A stretch of DNA of 54,073 bases from JAUWKC01 sp035529895 (GCA_035529895.1 DATKVV010000045.1:1-54073), one strand, 5' to 3'; shown: positions 42,703-53,500, counted from the stretch's first letter. Program-made: numbers and translations. Notes: generated by a model not told the origin, from the sequence alone.

Positions 42703-43557
42703 CTAACTTTTTTGATTAAAATCCACAACAAACCAGAAAGAGCGCAGCGCACATTTCCACAAATCGCGCATTCTGGTACTCCTGAAGTAGTCGGATGAAT
42801 AGACTTTTACCGAATCTCGAACAAGCCAGCCCAAAGCTTGTCTTACCGTGAAAAAGAAGTCTCGTTTACGCAAAAGCTTTGCATCAGCGGCTTTTTCAAT
42901 CTGTATTTTTCTTTGTGACGTTTTGCGGCACGATTCATTGTGTGAATGGTAAACGGCGGCTTCGGCCTCATAAACAATCTCATATCCGTGTACTATCGCC
43001 CACCGGGCCCATTCCCTATCCTCCGCGGCCGGCATAACAACAAACGGATGCTCACGCCAAACACCGCGTCGAATGCACGAAGCGGCGTTGCTGAATGGGA
43101 TGTCTCTATGGCCGGAGCTGCCATCGAAGGTTTCAGAAACCGGCCCAAATGTCTTCTCAATCCTTATAATCTCGTGTGCATCTGCGTCGGGCCAGGGAAC
43201 CTGCCTGCAAAAAACGCCGGCAACATTCCCATTTTCGAAGTGCCTTACCATTCTCAGGAGCCAGTCGTTTTCGCAAGGCATTGAATGAGCCGAGAGTATC
43301 AAAATCAAATCCCCCATACTGTTTTCGATGCCAAGGTTAAGGGCTTTGGAATAATTGAAATCCTTCTTGGGTATCTCGATGAGTCTCGCCCCACAATTCC
43401 TGGCAATTTCCACCGTGGCGTCCGTCGACCCGCTGTCGACCACAACAATTTCCAGATGTTCACAAGCTCCGTTTTGTGAGTGCAGCGCCTCAATGAGTTT
43501 ACCGGCGTATTTCGCCTCATTATATGTTCTTATTATGCAGCTTACCGTGTTTCGCAT
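42703..43557 (-). CDS. GT2 glycosyltransferase (rhamnosyltransferase-like)
   Basis: 284 residues. The GT-A core has VSCIIRTYNEAKYAGKLIEAL, VVVDSGSTDATVEIA and KKDFNYSKALNLGI, then the LSAHSMPCENDWL region in place of the DxD loop. HPFVVMPAAEDREWARWA is the acceptor-base segment. This set resembles rhamnosyltransferase-type GT2 enzymes of O-antigen loci; the sugar is not provable. Role: adds a sugar to the repeat unit at the inner face. It starts 10 bases after the upstream GT2 gene's stop and is followed by the polymerase, so it is part of the same transcript. Confidence 0.87.
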   Translation of the reverse strand: MRNTVSCIIRTYNEAKYAGKLIEALHSQNGACEHLEIVVVDSGSTDATVEIARNCGARLIEIPKKDFNYSKALNLGIENSMGDLILILSAHSMPCENDWLLRMVRHFENGNVAGVFCRQVPWPDADAHEIIRIEKTFGPVSETFDGSSGHRDIPFSNAASCIRRGVWREHPFVVMPAAEDREWARWAIVHGYEIVYEAEAAVYHSHNESCRKTSQRKIQIEKAADAKLLRKRDFFFTVRQALGWLVRDSVKVYSSDYFRSTRMRDLWKCALRSFWFVVDFNQKS

Positions 43558-43567
43558 AGCAAGGAAC

Positions 43568-44401
43568 TTACTGTGCTTGCTTTATTGCCCTGTTGATTCT
43601 GCCTAATGCCCGCCTGAACTTGGCCCGCCATCCGCAGTAGTACTTCGGGTCGTAAGGTCCGCTCAGCAGGTTTTGCAGTATGTCTTCATGCAGCTTCTTA
43701 TACATTTCCATATTTGTTACAAACCCTGTTCGGTAAGCGAACGTATGTTCGTAGGCCCTCTCAAAAGGCATCCTGTTGACCCTGCTGTGCTGCGAACGCG
43801 GGTCGTCCATGTGCTCCTGAAACACCAGAGGATAATACCATCCGTTGATGTAACCGGCCCTGGCCATTTGCAGCCAGTATTGAGTGGTGCCTCTGCCTCT
43901 GCTCTGGATGGGGCCGAACCTCTCAAATGTTCTTCGCTTAACCAGCAGGCCGGTTCCGCACGTCCAGGGGTGCCTGAAAATCCGATGTTTCCCAAAGGTC
44001 TGTATCTTATGTCTGGCTTGTTCGTAGTCAAAATCTTCAGGGAAAAAATGCCAGCAGGCGATAACGCCGAGGTTGGGGATGTCGTAATGCGCTTGGGCCA
44101 GAGTGCGCGTCCAGCCAGGCGTAACCAAACAATCATTGTCGAGTTTTCCCAAGAGGTCGGCTTTCGATTTTCCCCATACTTCGTTTATTGCAGCAGTATG
44201 ACCCATGTTCTTCTCTGAAAAGACAATATCATCTACTCGTTGGTCATTTACCTCATTCCTGAGGTACTCCACGGTCCCGTCCGTTGAGGCGTTGTCCCAA
44301 ATAGTCAGCGAAAATTGCTCGGCAGGGTCTGCCAACACCGAAGCCAATGCCAATTTCGTATAGTCCAGCCGGTTAAATGTCACAAATACAAGATGAATCA
44401 C
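43568..44401 (-). CDS. GT2 glycosyltransferase
   Basis: 277 residues from GTG 44401. The GT-A fold motifs are IHLVFVTFNRLDYTKLALAS, IWDNASTDGTVEYL, LGKLDNDCLVTPGW with the D-N-D metal loop, and CGTGLLVKRRTFERFG. GTG 44401 has GAGG 7 bases upstream and puts the first strand immediately at the N-terminus, as in relatives; the longer frame to ATG 44452 adds 17 residues without family support. Role: transfers one sugar to the growing lipid-linked unit. Sits between the acyltransferase and the rhamnosyltransferase-like gene. Confidence 0.87.
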   Translation of the reverse strand: MIHLVFVTFNRLDYTKLALASVLADPAEQFSLTIWDNASTDGTVEYLRNEVNDQRVDDIVFSEKNMGHTAAINEVWGKSKADLLGKLDNDCLVTPGWTRTLAQAHYDIPNLGVIACWHFFPEDFDYEQARHKIQTFGKHRIFRHPWTCGTGLLVKRRTFERFGPIQSRGRGTTQYWLQMARAGYINGWYYPLVFQEHMDDPRSQHSRVNRMPFERAYEHTFAYRTGFVTNMEMYKKLHEDILQNLLSGPYDPKYYCGWRAKFRRALGRINRAIKQAQ

Positions 44402-44505
44402 CGCCTCGCCTCGCAACCGATTATCGCGTGGTGTAAAGGCGGCCATAAGCATGCACCAAATGCCAACAAGTCAATGCCTGCGCCGCCACTCTCACGCATG
44501 TCGAA

Positions 44506-45063
44506 TCAGGGGTTTTTCGCCCAGAACGCTTGGTAGAAGCGATTCTCCACAGCAAGCTTACTCGCATGTTCCGCGTCTCGGTATCCTACAATCTGTGCCT
44601 TCGGGCTGACAACTATGGCATTTTCCGGTATTTCCCCGCTCACTACACTGCCCATCCCTATAACCGCACCGTTTCCAATATTAGTGCCGGGTGCGATTGT
44701 CACATTCATGCCTATCCATACATACTGTCCGATATGAACAGGTTTGAGGACGACATCCCCGTCAAAAGGCAGGCAACTGGGAGTCTTGAAATTATGGTCA
44801 TAGGAGTAAATTGTTACGTGCCGGCTCAGAATTGTATGGTCCCCTATGCTGACGCCTCCTCTGCAGTTTATATACGCGCCGGCGCCGATATGCACGTTCC
44901 GTCCGAGCGTCAGGTTTTCTCCGTAAACCACCATAATTCTACCCTCCAGGTGCAACCCTTCTCCGCCGTTGATGCGCTGCAAAATCCTTTGCCTGTGCCG
45001 GGCAAGGAGAATTCTTTCGAGTTTTCGTTTTACTTTGCGATAAAGCAGTGGGAGCGTCTCCAC
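44506..45063 (-). CDS. Hexapeptide-repeat (left-handed beta-helix) O-acetyltransferase
   Basis: 185 residues. Hexapeptide repeats run from about residue 45 (GENLTLGRNVHIGAGAYI) to about 155 (GAVIGMGSVVSGEIPENA), with the acetyl-CoA-site stretch YSYDHNF and the VWIGMNVTIAPG turn typical of NodL/WbbJ/maltose-type transferases. Role: O-acetylation of a sugar in the polysaccharide. The start is GTG 45063, with only AGAAG nearby, so the N-terminus is uncertain. It lies 21 bases after the flippase gene, so coupling is likely. Sequence runs into a short non-coding gap before the GT2 gene. Confidence 0.88.
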   Translation of the reverse strand: METLPLLYRKVKRKLERILLARHRQRILQRINGGEGLHLEGRIMVVYGENLTLGRNVHIGAGAYINCRGGVSIGDHTILSRHVTIYSYDHNFKTPSCLPFDGDVVLKPVHIGQYVWIGMNVTIAPGTNIGNGAVIGMGSVVSGEIPENAIVVSPKAQIVGYRDAEHASKLAVENRFYQAFWAKNP

Positions 45064-45084
45064 AATCTTCTGCCAAGGTCACCG

Positions 45085-46665
45085 TCAAGTCGGCCGTTTG
45101 AGAACGAGCCTGTTCATAATCAGTGCCGTTCTCTCCAATCCTTTGCCGACAAATTTCACCAGACTTTGTTTCTGGGCGGAATTCAAACATATACCATAAG
45201 CAAGCGTCGAAAATAAAGCCCCGGTAACGAACGTCCCCAATATCAGAGAATGCCAGTTATCCATGTATTCAGCCAGTCTCAAATAATGCATCGTAAGCGC
45301 AAGGGTCAACGTAATTAACCACGGCCTTAAAATAGCATCAAGATAATACCTCGCGAGACTCGTTTTGAATAACCGACAAATGTACCACGGAGAGACCATG
45401 CCTCGTATTAAAGCGACCGAAATTGCAAACCCCAGGGCCGTCCCTGCCAATCCCATTCTCATGGTCAGCAGTATGCTTAAACCGAAACCCAGCGTCCCCT
45501 CGGTAACAGCCAGTGCCGCCTGCACTTTTTGGCGCCCGATGCCGCCCATCAAAGGAGTTGTTACGGCCAGCGAAGTCTCTACCAGGTAACCGACAGCCAA
45601 AATAATCAACACCGTACAAGCGGTTTCAAAGCCCTTTCCCATCCAAAGCCGAATAAACGCTGGCCCCGATACGAAAATCAACAGGATCAAACCGGACGAA
45701 AATAACGTATTATACTGCGTGGCACGACGAAACAGCGTTCTCATTTGACCTTGACTATTCTCCCCGTCCAAATAGGCAAAACGAGGCCAAAGCACACGAT
45801 TTGGGCTTACGACCGCTGCTCTTGCATTTTTCATAATCAACTCGGCTACAGCATAGATAGCAACGGCTTCGAGCGATACGAGTTTGCCGATTATCAGGTT
45901 GTGGCCCTGCAAGGTCAACGACCACGCCAAAGTAACTATCGTGGTTAACAGCCCAAAAGAAATGAGCGCCCTCGTATGAGAAACACCGACCATCCCGGGC
46001 CGCAAGTGAATTTGGGGACATACTTTAACAAAGGTAATGACAAATAGAACGGTAGAGAATACCGTAACCGCTAAAATCACGTAGCCCATCTCCACAATTC
46101 CGTACCCCAGATAAGCGCAGCCGGCTAGGCCCAGGGCCCGGATTACTGAGGTGCCCACGGTAATGAAATTAGCCAGTACCCACCTCTCTCTGGCGTTTAC
46201 GGCTGCTTCGAGTATACGCATCGGACATTCAATTGCTGCAGCCAAACCCATTATGCGGATGAGCAAAACAAATTCAGCTCCCCCATCGTAAAAATCGGCA
46301 ATTGGCCCGGCCGACAGAAACGAAATCGCAATGATCAGCACCCCCACAAAGGAGTAGATTGCGAAACCCGTGCTCGCGATTCCGCTGGCCGACTCGAAAT
46401 CCGAACGGCCCATATAAAAAGGCAAATATCGTGTCAGCCCCGCACCAACACCCAGTCTGAGCAAGCCGTAGTAACCCAGAAAGGAACCTACCAACGCCCA
46501 TATGCCGTAACTTTCTTTACCGATACGGCCCATAAGATAGGGGGTAAGCAGGAACCCTATCAAGACATTGACCACCAACGGACCCCATGTGCTCAGTGCA
46601 TTAAGCTTCAGAGACGGACGGCGGTCATTCACTGGCGAGTCATTATTAACCGGTTTTTCTGCCAT
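45085..46665 (-). CDS. Wzx-type oligosaccharide flippase
   Basis: 526 residues with 12-14 hydrophobic segments typical of the MOP/PST flippase family: LSTWGPLVVNVLIGFLLTP, YGIWALVGSFLGYYGLL, GVLIIAISFLSAGPIADF, LLTTIVTLAWSLTLQGHNL and others. The start near LMGRIGKESYGIW is the usual family N-terminus. Role: flips the lipid-linked repeat unit to the periplasmic side for Wzy. No good ribosome-binding site is seen at ATG 46665. The downstream gene (acyltransferase) is 21 bases away. The upstream gap to the deacetylase is 110 bases. Confidence 0.9.
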   Translation of the reverse strand: MAEKPVNNDSPVNDRRPSLKLNALSTWGPLVVNVLIGFLLTPYLMGRIGKESYGIWALVGSFLGYYGLLRLGVGAGLTRYLPFYMGRSDFESASGIASTGFAIYSFVGVLIIAISFLSAGPIADFYDGGAEFVLLIRIMGLAAAIECPMRILEAAVNARERWVLANFITVGTSVIRALGLAGCAYLGYGIVEMGYVILAVTVFSTVLFVITFVKVCPQIHLRPGMVGVSHTRALISFGLLTTIVTLAWSLTLQGHNLIIGKLVSLEAVAIYAVAELIMKNARAAVVSPNRVLWPRFAYLDGENSQGQMRTLFRRATQYNTLFSSGLILLIFVSGPAFIRLWMGKGFETACTVLIILAVGYLVETSLAVTTPLMGGIGRQKVQAALAVTEGTLGFGLSILLTMRMGLAGTALGFAISVALIRGMVSPWYICRLFKTSLARYYLDAILRPWLITLTLALTMHYLRLAEYMDNWHSLILGTFVTGALFSTLAYGICLNSAQKQSLVKFVGKGLERTALIMNRLVLKRPT

Positions 46666-46775
46666 TTGAGGAGTAATCGCAGGGAAGAACTAATTCTCTT
46701 TGAGGAAGCTTCACCTTAAGCTGTTTGCCTTAAGAATCCTACACGGCTAAAATCGCCTGTTTCGAGCCGCAGGCC

Positions 46776-48047
46776 TTAACACGTGCCCGAATCCTCAGCG
46801 GTACGGCGCATCCTTTTTCTTACCTTGCTCAATCCGGAACTAATCAGGAAGCCCGCAGCGATGCAGGCCGGGATAGCCCTCGTTGCCTTTGCGGCATACC
46901 CTTTATACAACAGATGAAATTCACTTAACACAAAGAGGCAAAAAACAGCAACGGCCAACACATTCAAGAGCAAGCGACCCTTTTTACTCAACGACGGACC
47001 TAATAAGAACCTCGAAAGAGCCCCCAACAATAGCAGGCCGACGATTAGTATAGCCGTCAGGATTTGCCAGCGGAGCAGAACCGCACCATATTCTTCGGCC
47101 CGGAGATAGACCAAATGGTTCTCTCCCATGTGCAACAGATGCTTAGGCAGAAGACTTGACCAGAAATCCTGTAGTGCACGCACGCTCACTGCCCTCCTGT
47201 ATCGCACGGTTGTCAAATCCGGAAGTTTTCGCACAAGTTGTGCAAATGTTACTACCTCAACATCCTCAGCCAATGATAGATTCCGCAAAAGCTTTCCAAA
47301 TCGCTCGGTACCGAAACAATGTTCAGTCCCCCCAATTGCAGCAATATCCCACGGGTGATATAGCACAACGATTATGCCATCGTCAGGAAGATTCCCTTGT
47401 TCCACCATCTTCTCCAGCTCGAACAGGCTCGCCGTGCTTGGAATGACCTTCAAGCCGGTTACCGATTTGGAGTAGTAATTACGGTTCGCTGAAAGAACGC
47501 CAAAACCAGCCTTCTTCAATGCTTCAGCCGTGTTACGGTCCCATCCATTCCACGGTGGCACAAACGTCTCGATATTGGCCAACTGACAGGTTTCGGTGAG
47601 AATCTTTCTGCCTTGCTCAATATCCCCAAGCTGAGAATCATAATCCCGCTCACGAAACTCTCCGTGTCTGTGCTTTGGATTTACTTCGTGAACCTTATTG
47701 ATATGTGAAAGTCCGTGTTGAGCTACTTCTATCCTGCCGGCTTGAACTGCCCGTCTTATGAATTCTACCTTCTCCGCATCCTCCCCAAATGAGACCTTCT
47801 CACCTAACGGGCCCACACTAATCCTGTCGCAAGACCTCGGATAAGGAATAATGGCAACAACGTAGCTCATTCTGCGCCTTGCGAAATGTTCATCAATCTC
47901 TTGCTCGGCTTGCCATAGTTGCTGCCTCTGCTCATTTGTGCTCCTGATACCGGGTCTGTCGCCGGCGAAATCATCATAGCGAAAAACCACGTAGCTATTG
48001 GCCCGGCTCACGACCGGCACAAACAAAAAGACTATGGCCGGCCACAC
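46776..48047 (-). CDS. DUF2334/NodB-like polysaccharide deacetylase with C-terminal membrane segments
   Basis: 423 residues from GTG 48047. The N-terminus MWPAIVFLFVPVVSRANS is short and hydrophobic, followed by VVFRYDDFAGD (metal Asp pair) and VAQHGLSHINKVHE (zinc His pair), then WNGWDRNTAEALKKAGF and VLYHPWDIA, which are features of the deacetylase fold in DUF2334-type proteins. The last 100 residues contain two or three membrane helices (ILTAILIVGLLLLGALS, LLLNVLAVAVFCLFVLS). Role: deacetylation of the polymer at the periplasmic side or a related hydrolysis; specificity unknown. Start has no clear ribosome-binding site and no upstream ATG exists in frame before a stop, so the N-terminus is uncertain. 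Confidence 0.8.
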   Translation of the reverse strand: MWPAIVFLFVPVVSRANSYVVFRYDDFAGDRPGIRSTNEQRQQLWQAEQEIDEHFARRRMSYVVAIIPYPRSCDRISVGPLGEKVSFGEDAEKVEFIRRAVQAGRIEVAQHGLSHINKVHEVNPKHRHGEFRERDYDSQLGDIEQGRKILTETCQLANIETFVPPWNGWDRNTAEALKKAGFGVLSANRNYYSKSVTGLKVIPSTASLFELEKMVEQGNLPDDGIIVVLYHPWDIAAIGGTEHCFGTERFGKLLRNLSLAEDVEVVTFAQLVRKLPDLTTVRYRRAVSVRALQDFWSSLLPKHLLHMGENHLVYLRAEEYGAVLLRWQILTAILIVGLLLLGALSRFLLGPSLSKKGRLLLNVLAVAVFCLFVLSEFHLLYKGYAAKATRAIPACIAAGFLISSGLSKVRKRMRRTAEDSGTC

Positions 48048-48197
48048 CGAAGATACGATTGCTTTTGTGTCAATTCTTAGCCTGGGCAGGATACACTCCG
48101 TCCCTGTCGGTTACATTAAAAAATCAGTCTAACCGTTTGTACTAAAAGCACTTAAGTTAAGCTTCCTTGTATCGGCTTTCGCCGATGCAGGTCGCAT

Positions 48198-48935
48198 CTA
48201 TTCAACAACTTCACTTGCAATATGAACAAATTCGGTTGCTCTGACGTTTCCGTTCTCGTCCGGGAAGAAATCGAGTACCAGTTCAACCATATCCTTTGCA
48301 GCTTCTCTGACAGAGTTTTCCAGCACGGAGCTTATCTGTATTTGCGCCACGTAACGCGCAGGGTCGCCGGCGATATTCGGCGTTCGCCACCCAACGCCGG
48401 TAAAAACGCTTTCGTCCGCCGTAATCCGGCCGTTGACAATGTAAAAATTCAGAACTATTCTTTCCTCGTAGTGCGGAGCCGGAATGTGGAACAGGTGTAT
48501 CAAACAGGGGATTCGTCTGCCCTTGTTGGAATTAACTTCCGAGGCGTACGTGCTGTCATGTACCCAGCCGCCGCCCACATAACAGGCCCGAGGCTGGTGA
48601 CCAAGCATCGTGCGCGGTCGAGCAGTATAAGCAATATAAAGGTTCGCCCATTCGTTGTTCGATTTGTTCACGTATAACCGGTTTACAAAATCATCATTAC
48701 CGGCGGAACGTTGAATATTCTGAGGAATCGGTACATCTTTACCGGCCCAATTCGAAACCCCGAAAGGAAGGCCGCTCAAGGCAACCGGCAAACCTATGGG
48801 AGTGCTCGTAATAACCTTCAAGTGGGATGCTATAACCCGGTACGCTGCTCCGGACACTATCAGCAGCACAAAGGCGAGAATACAAACGGACCAGTACCGT
48901 ATGCTATACCATACTGTGCTATTCTTACCAACCAA
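48198..48935 (-). CDS. epsI: EpsI-family exosortase-associated protein
   Basis: 245 residues from TTG 48935, the only start-type codon in frame after an upstream TAG, with GGGG about 8-11 bases before it. One N-terminal helix (about residues 15-36, VCILAFVLLIVSGAAYRV). The EpsI signature is IAYTARPRTMLGHQPRACYVGGGWVHD (given in full length by position 101-127; key residues HQPRACY and GGW), followed by NFYIVNGRITADES. In other EPS loci EpsI is fused C-terminally to the exosortase or adjacent to it; here it is about 19 kb away and opens the array, whereas the exosortase is near its far end. Role: exact chemistry unproven; thought to act with exosortase in processing. Confidence 0.9.
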   Translation of the reverse strand: MVGKNSTVWYSIRYWSVCILAFVLLIVSGAAYRVIASHLKVITSTPIGLPVALSGLPFGVSNWAGKDVPIPQNIQRSAGNDDFVNRLYVNKSNNEWANLYIAYTARPRTMLGHQPRACYVGGGWVHDSTYASEVNSNKGRRIPCLIHLFHIPAPHYEERIVLNFYIVNGRITADESVFTGVGWRTPNIAGDPARYVAQIQISSVLENSVREAAKDMVELVLDFFPDENGNVRATEFVHIASEVVE

Positions 48936-50598
48936 CTTGCCGCATCCCCATACAACTTTTGGATATAAAACTTGACGCTACGCTTATATAAATGCCTTTA
49001 TCTGCTTGCTTCTTAAGTGGTAGCTAATATCTGAAAACAACCCCCTTTTTTGATTCTCTGAAACCGCCCGTTATTCACCCCACCGATACGCCGTCAGGTC
49101 TTTTTCAGAACAAAGTTTATCCCGACATTACATCCATCGGCATACGAATAAAGTGGTACCACCAAAAACCTTTTACAACGGTCTCGATCGGCTTTCTACT
49201 TCATCTTCACTCGCCACAAGCAAACTGGGAAACACCTGACAGGGAACAAAGGCCCTGTTCAGACAAATCTGAGTGTGACTTGCGCCATCTTCCTGGGCTG
49301 AAGGTAAACCTGGGCGCACACCCCTTCCTCCCAACTGATAGTTGAGTGCGGACGTCCTGCAAACCCGGGTGTAGGTGCCCTCCTCCCTAGCGGCACTGAA
49401 GGCGTACTTGTCGTAGCAAAATGCTACCAGGTCATAGCAGTACACCATTAGGCTGCGCCTTCTGTCAAGCCTTGCCGCGCCGAAAAGCCTACTATTTATA
49501 GCACAATACTTTAAACCTAAGGAAATGATTTGGTACAGTTGTGCCAAATTCCTCTCAGGCAAGAGTTTCTTCTTTACTTCTTTAATGTTACACCACATTT
49601 TCGAGACTTCCCAAGTTTATGGGGGGCAGAATAACTGACACACGAACTCATGTAAATCGGCGATAAACCTCTTTTTACTCTCAGGTAAACTGCTCTGTAT
49701 ACCGTAATCTGTATTCCTATGTCACTGGGAATAGGCTCTTAGGCTTGCAGGTGCAACTATCGGGACTCAAGCCTGGCCATCTACCTGAAACCGAAGAGCG
49801 CAAAGCGACAGAAATAGTAAGATTTTAAATTTTTTCTGCAAAGAATTGAACATTGCTGCCGAAAATACATATATATAGAGTCATTGTTTTCGAAATTCCT
49901 TTTTAGCAAAATGCATCAACATGGAAGTGGCAAAGATTTCTGTTTTTCTTTTTTGGTCCTGGCACCGACTGTCTGAATGCGACCATAGCTTATAATAAAC
50001 GCTATCATTCAAAAATTGAGGCGGTTGCAGTCAGACACTCGAAAAGCACGATGGTCGGAGGACGGTAGTTGACTTCAGCAAGTAATTGTGTAAGTTAGAA
50101 TTGCAGACCCACTAATAACAAATAACCGGGTGATGAGTTTATGTGGTGTGGGAAGCGAGCATTTTTCATTACGCCAGAGGGGTGGGATCTTTCTGAATCC
50201 CATATGCCGCCGAAGTCCGTTGTTTTGCTTCCGAGTAACACCCATCTGTTATCGAAGCGGACGAAGTTATCAGCCCCTGGCACGCTTCAACAAAACACAC
50301 CGTCGGAAACATACGGAACGGACTCTGGGCCTGTCGCCTCGCCGGAACTGAGTCCATTTTCTTGGTAGTGAGACAATCAGACAGGGAGCGTCTTATGACT
50401 AAAATGCCAACCCTCGTTGTGGAGAAAGACGCCATTTCGCTGACTTGTGAACCAGTCAAGGCATTTTTTGCAGACATTGGAGCATTTTCGTGCATTTGTC
50501 CGGCACTAATTTGTTTTGTATATTTATTGCGGGAACAGGGTTCGGTTTTGAATAAAGATGCGAACCCGGGCCCATAACATGTCAGATTGGATTGTTCT
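48936..50598. other. 1.66-kb region without a convincing gene
   Basis: Between the divergent EpsI-family gene and the right-end surface protein. The longest frame, 49173-49598 minus (141 codons), has no family features. A + frame 50395-50577 (60 codons, starting MTKMPTLVVEKD) has GGGAG 7 bases upstream but no known relatives by eye. Inverted repeats seen: GTAGC-AAAAT-GCTAC near 49415-49430, CAACT-GAT-AGTTG near 49330-49345, TGCGCC paired with GGCGCA around 49285-49317, and AGGCTT..AAGCCT with CAGGT..ACCTG at about 49741-49790. It may hold promoters and an unrecognised structured RNA; nothing is proven. Confidence 0.4.
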
Positions 50599-53500
50599 AT
50601 GAAGAAAAAAACACGATACAAATCAGCGGACGGCAAGCGGTATCCACCCTTAAGAATACTACTTTTGGCTGAGATTGTGACCCTGCTGGGGCAGTATGCT
50701 TATGGTGCTACCCAACTAAGTCAATACGGAATAACATGGACGTTCGACAGGGATTATACTGTCGGCCAGTTTGCAACCGGAGACTACTGGGTCGTCGGGC
50801 CTGTGACTATTGCAGGGATTAACCCGCCGAGTGAGAATGTGGGCGGGAGAATAAAAAACGGCTCCATGCTGAATCCCGACCCCACTCGAGGCGATGACCA
50901 GGGGTATGATTCCGACCTGGATGGGGAGCTTGGCAGTAACAGTAATCCATATATAGAAAGTCTGAACGTTGCCCGCAAAAACGGGATGCCTCTCTCGCCC
51001 AGCAATACGCTGACCGTTCAACCGGGTTCATCAATTATATCTACTATCAGTGTGGAAAACCCTGCATCTCCCAATCCCTGGATTCAAACGGCAGCGGTCT
51101 TAACTGTTCTTGATGCTCCCGCCTCTTCAGGCAGCTTCAGGCCGCCTTACGTGGGAACCGATAAAACCATTCGATTCAACAAGAGTCAGTTAAATTATTC
51201 ATTGTTGGCCAAACTGGCCCCGGTAGCAACTACGCCTTCTTCAAGCGAGTTCAACACGTGGTTTGAGCGGCCCTGGATAGATTATGTGGGCAGTGCCGAC
51301 GGCCGCCTTCAGCACCCAAGAGACAATATGGTTGATAACGGCTATGGCAGGGATATGGCTACAAGAATTGGAGAGGCCTCTTTGATTCTGCAGCTGAATT
51401 TTACAGACCCACAAAAAGAGACGCTTCTTATCGGGTTAGTACAATACGGAATTGACCTCTACGGCGTTGTTGAAAGCGGCGCAACGACGATGTGGTGGCA
51501 GGATGGAGGCCACGGTGGCGGCCGAAAGTGGCCTATTCTCTTTGCCGGATTGATGCTCGATGACCCCAATATGAAAGCAATAGGTTCAAGGGCTTACAAC
51601 GACCCTTATTTTGGGGAAGACCACACGACGTTCTATGTGGAAGAAACCAGCCCCGGGGTATACAACAACGGCTTGGGAGGTTATTCAGCAGGCGATGTCG
51701 GCCTTGCGGAATATGGAAAATGGCATAATACGATTTACGCCTCTTCCTGGGAAAACAAAGAATGGGATGCCCCGGGATATTATCGATGCTGTTGCCACGC
51801 AACCGCATTTGGGGGAATCGTCCTGTCCGCTCATATTATGGAAGGAACTGCTTCTGCGAAGACCTTGTGGAACCACAAGGCGCTTTTTGACTACCAGGAC
51901 CGCTACATGGACGTCGAAGCACAGTTAAGCGGAGACGGCCACGGCGTGGGGGGGTGGAAACGGCAGTACTCCCGGTTCGCTGAAGAAATGTGGGACACGT
52001 ACCGTGCAGGTTACGGCTGTGTCTGGACCCGTGACAATCCGAGCGATATATATTCGAACGGTTATAATCCTTGTGATCTCGATAGCGTCCCACCCTTGGC
52101 CCCTGCCAATCTGGCCACTACGGGACAAACAGAATCCTCAATCACTTTATCCTGGACCGCGCCCGCGGCAGCCTCTGACGGAGACCTTGCCTCTGGTTAC
52201 AAAATATATCGAAATGGAACACACGTCGGCACGGCGTTGACCAACTCCTTCCAGGATACGGGGCTGGCTGCACAAACCACCTATAACTACGACGTCAACA
52301 GCCTCGATGACGTCGGCAACGAGAGTGTGTCCGGCGCGACTGGAACTTTCTCAACTGCGGCGGACGACAACCCGCCGTCTGTCGTTTCAGTAAGTGCTAA
52401 CCAGACTTCTGTCGAGATTGTCTTCAATGAGGCGATGGACCAATCCTCCGCAGAAAACTCAGACAATTATAGTATTAACAAGGGCATATCTGTAAACGCC
52501 GCCTCCCTTGGCGCAGACCTCGTCACGGTCACGCTGACAACCTCCTCCCATGCCGACGATGCGTACACGCTGACGATTACCAATGTCAAGGATGCCGGCG
52601 GAAATACTATGAGCCAAACTGCCGTCCAGTACGTCTACGGCTTGGTCGGCTACTGGAAGTTTGATGACGGAGCCGGAACCCAGGCTGTAGATTCATCCGG
52701 TAGAGGTAACCACGGAACCTTGGTTAATGGCCCATACTGGACTACCGGCAAGGTTGGGGGCGCCTTGGGCTTCGACGGCGCCAATGACTATGTCGAAATA
52801 GGAGCACAGGATGTCTCCTTTCCCTGGACCGCGTCTTTCTGGGTCAAAAGAGAGGACTCTTCGAACACTAATGCCGCCCTGCTTGATTCGATAAACTATT
52901 CTTTAAAACTTGAGCAGTACCCCAGTACAAACAAGGTTGGCTTCACAGCATACGGCGTGGCTGATTATACTTTCAATTATGAAGCCCCTACGGGTACCTG
53001 GGTCCATTTGGTCTTTGTGGGGAGCCAGGCAGAGACAAGGCTCTATGTAAACGGAACTTCGGCTGACGCAGTCTCAACCGGTATATCTTGCCCTGTGGCC
53101 AGGATAAGCAGCACCACCGCATCCAGGCCTCTCAAAGGTGTAATCGATGAGGTACGGGTGTATAGCCGTGGTCTAAACGCGGCCGAAGTCCTGAATCTTT
53201 ACAACCAAGCCAGCCCGCCCGATACAAACGGTCCGGTCATATCGAGCGTGCAATCATCGAACATAACCAGTGTCGGAGCAACTATCACCTGGGTGACCGA
53301 CGAGAACTCTAATAGCCAGGTCGAATATGGACTGGACCCCAACTACGGAAACACTACCGAACTTGATGCCAATCTCGTTACTTCTCATTCGGTGGCGCTC
53401 ACTGACCTGGTTTCGGAAACGCTCTATTACTACCGCGTAAAATCAAAAGATGCCGCTGAGAACGAATCCATCAGCGAGCCTAATACGTTTACTACCGCAG

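Noticed and set aside
44530..45216. 228-codon + strand frame
   Set aside because: Antisense of the hexapeptide acetyltransferase and flippase end; beta-helix repeats are clear only on the minus strand.
49173..49598. 141-codon minus-strand frame as a gene
   Set aside because: No recognisable family, Cys/Arg-rich composition typical of chance frames, weak start context. Could be revisited with homologues.
49720..49810. c-di-GMP (GEMM-I) riboswitch
   Set aside because: Contains GCGCAAAGCGAC-like and stem-forming pieces, but the conserved GEMM core order is not present.
50395..50577. 60-codon + strand small protein
   Set aside because: Has a fair ribosome-binding site (GGGAG) but no other support.
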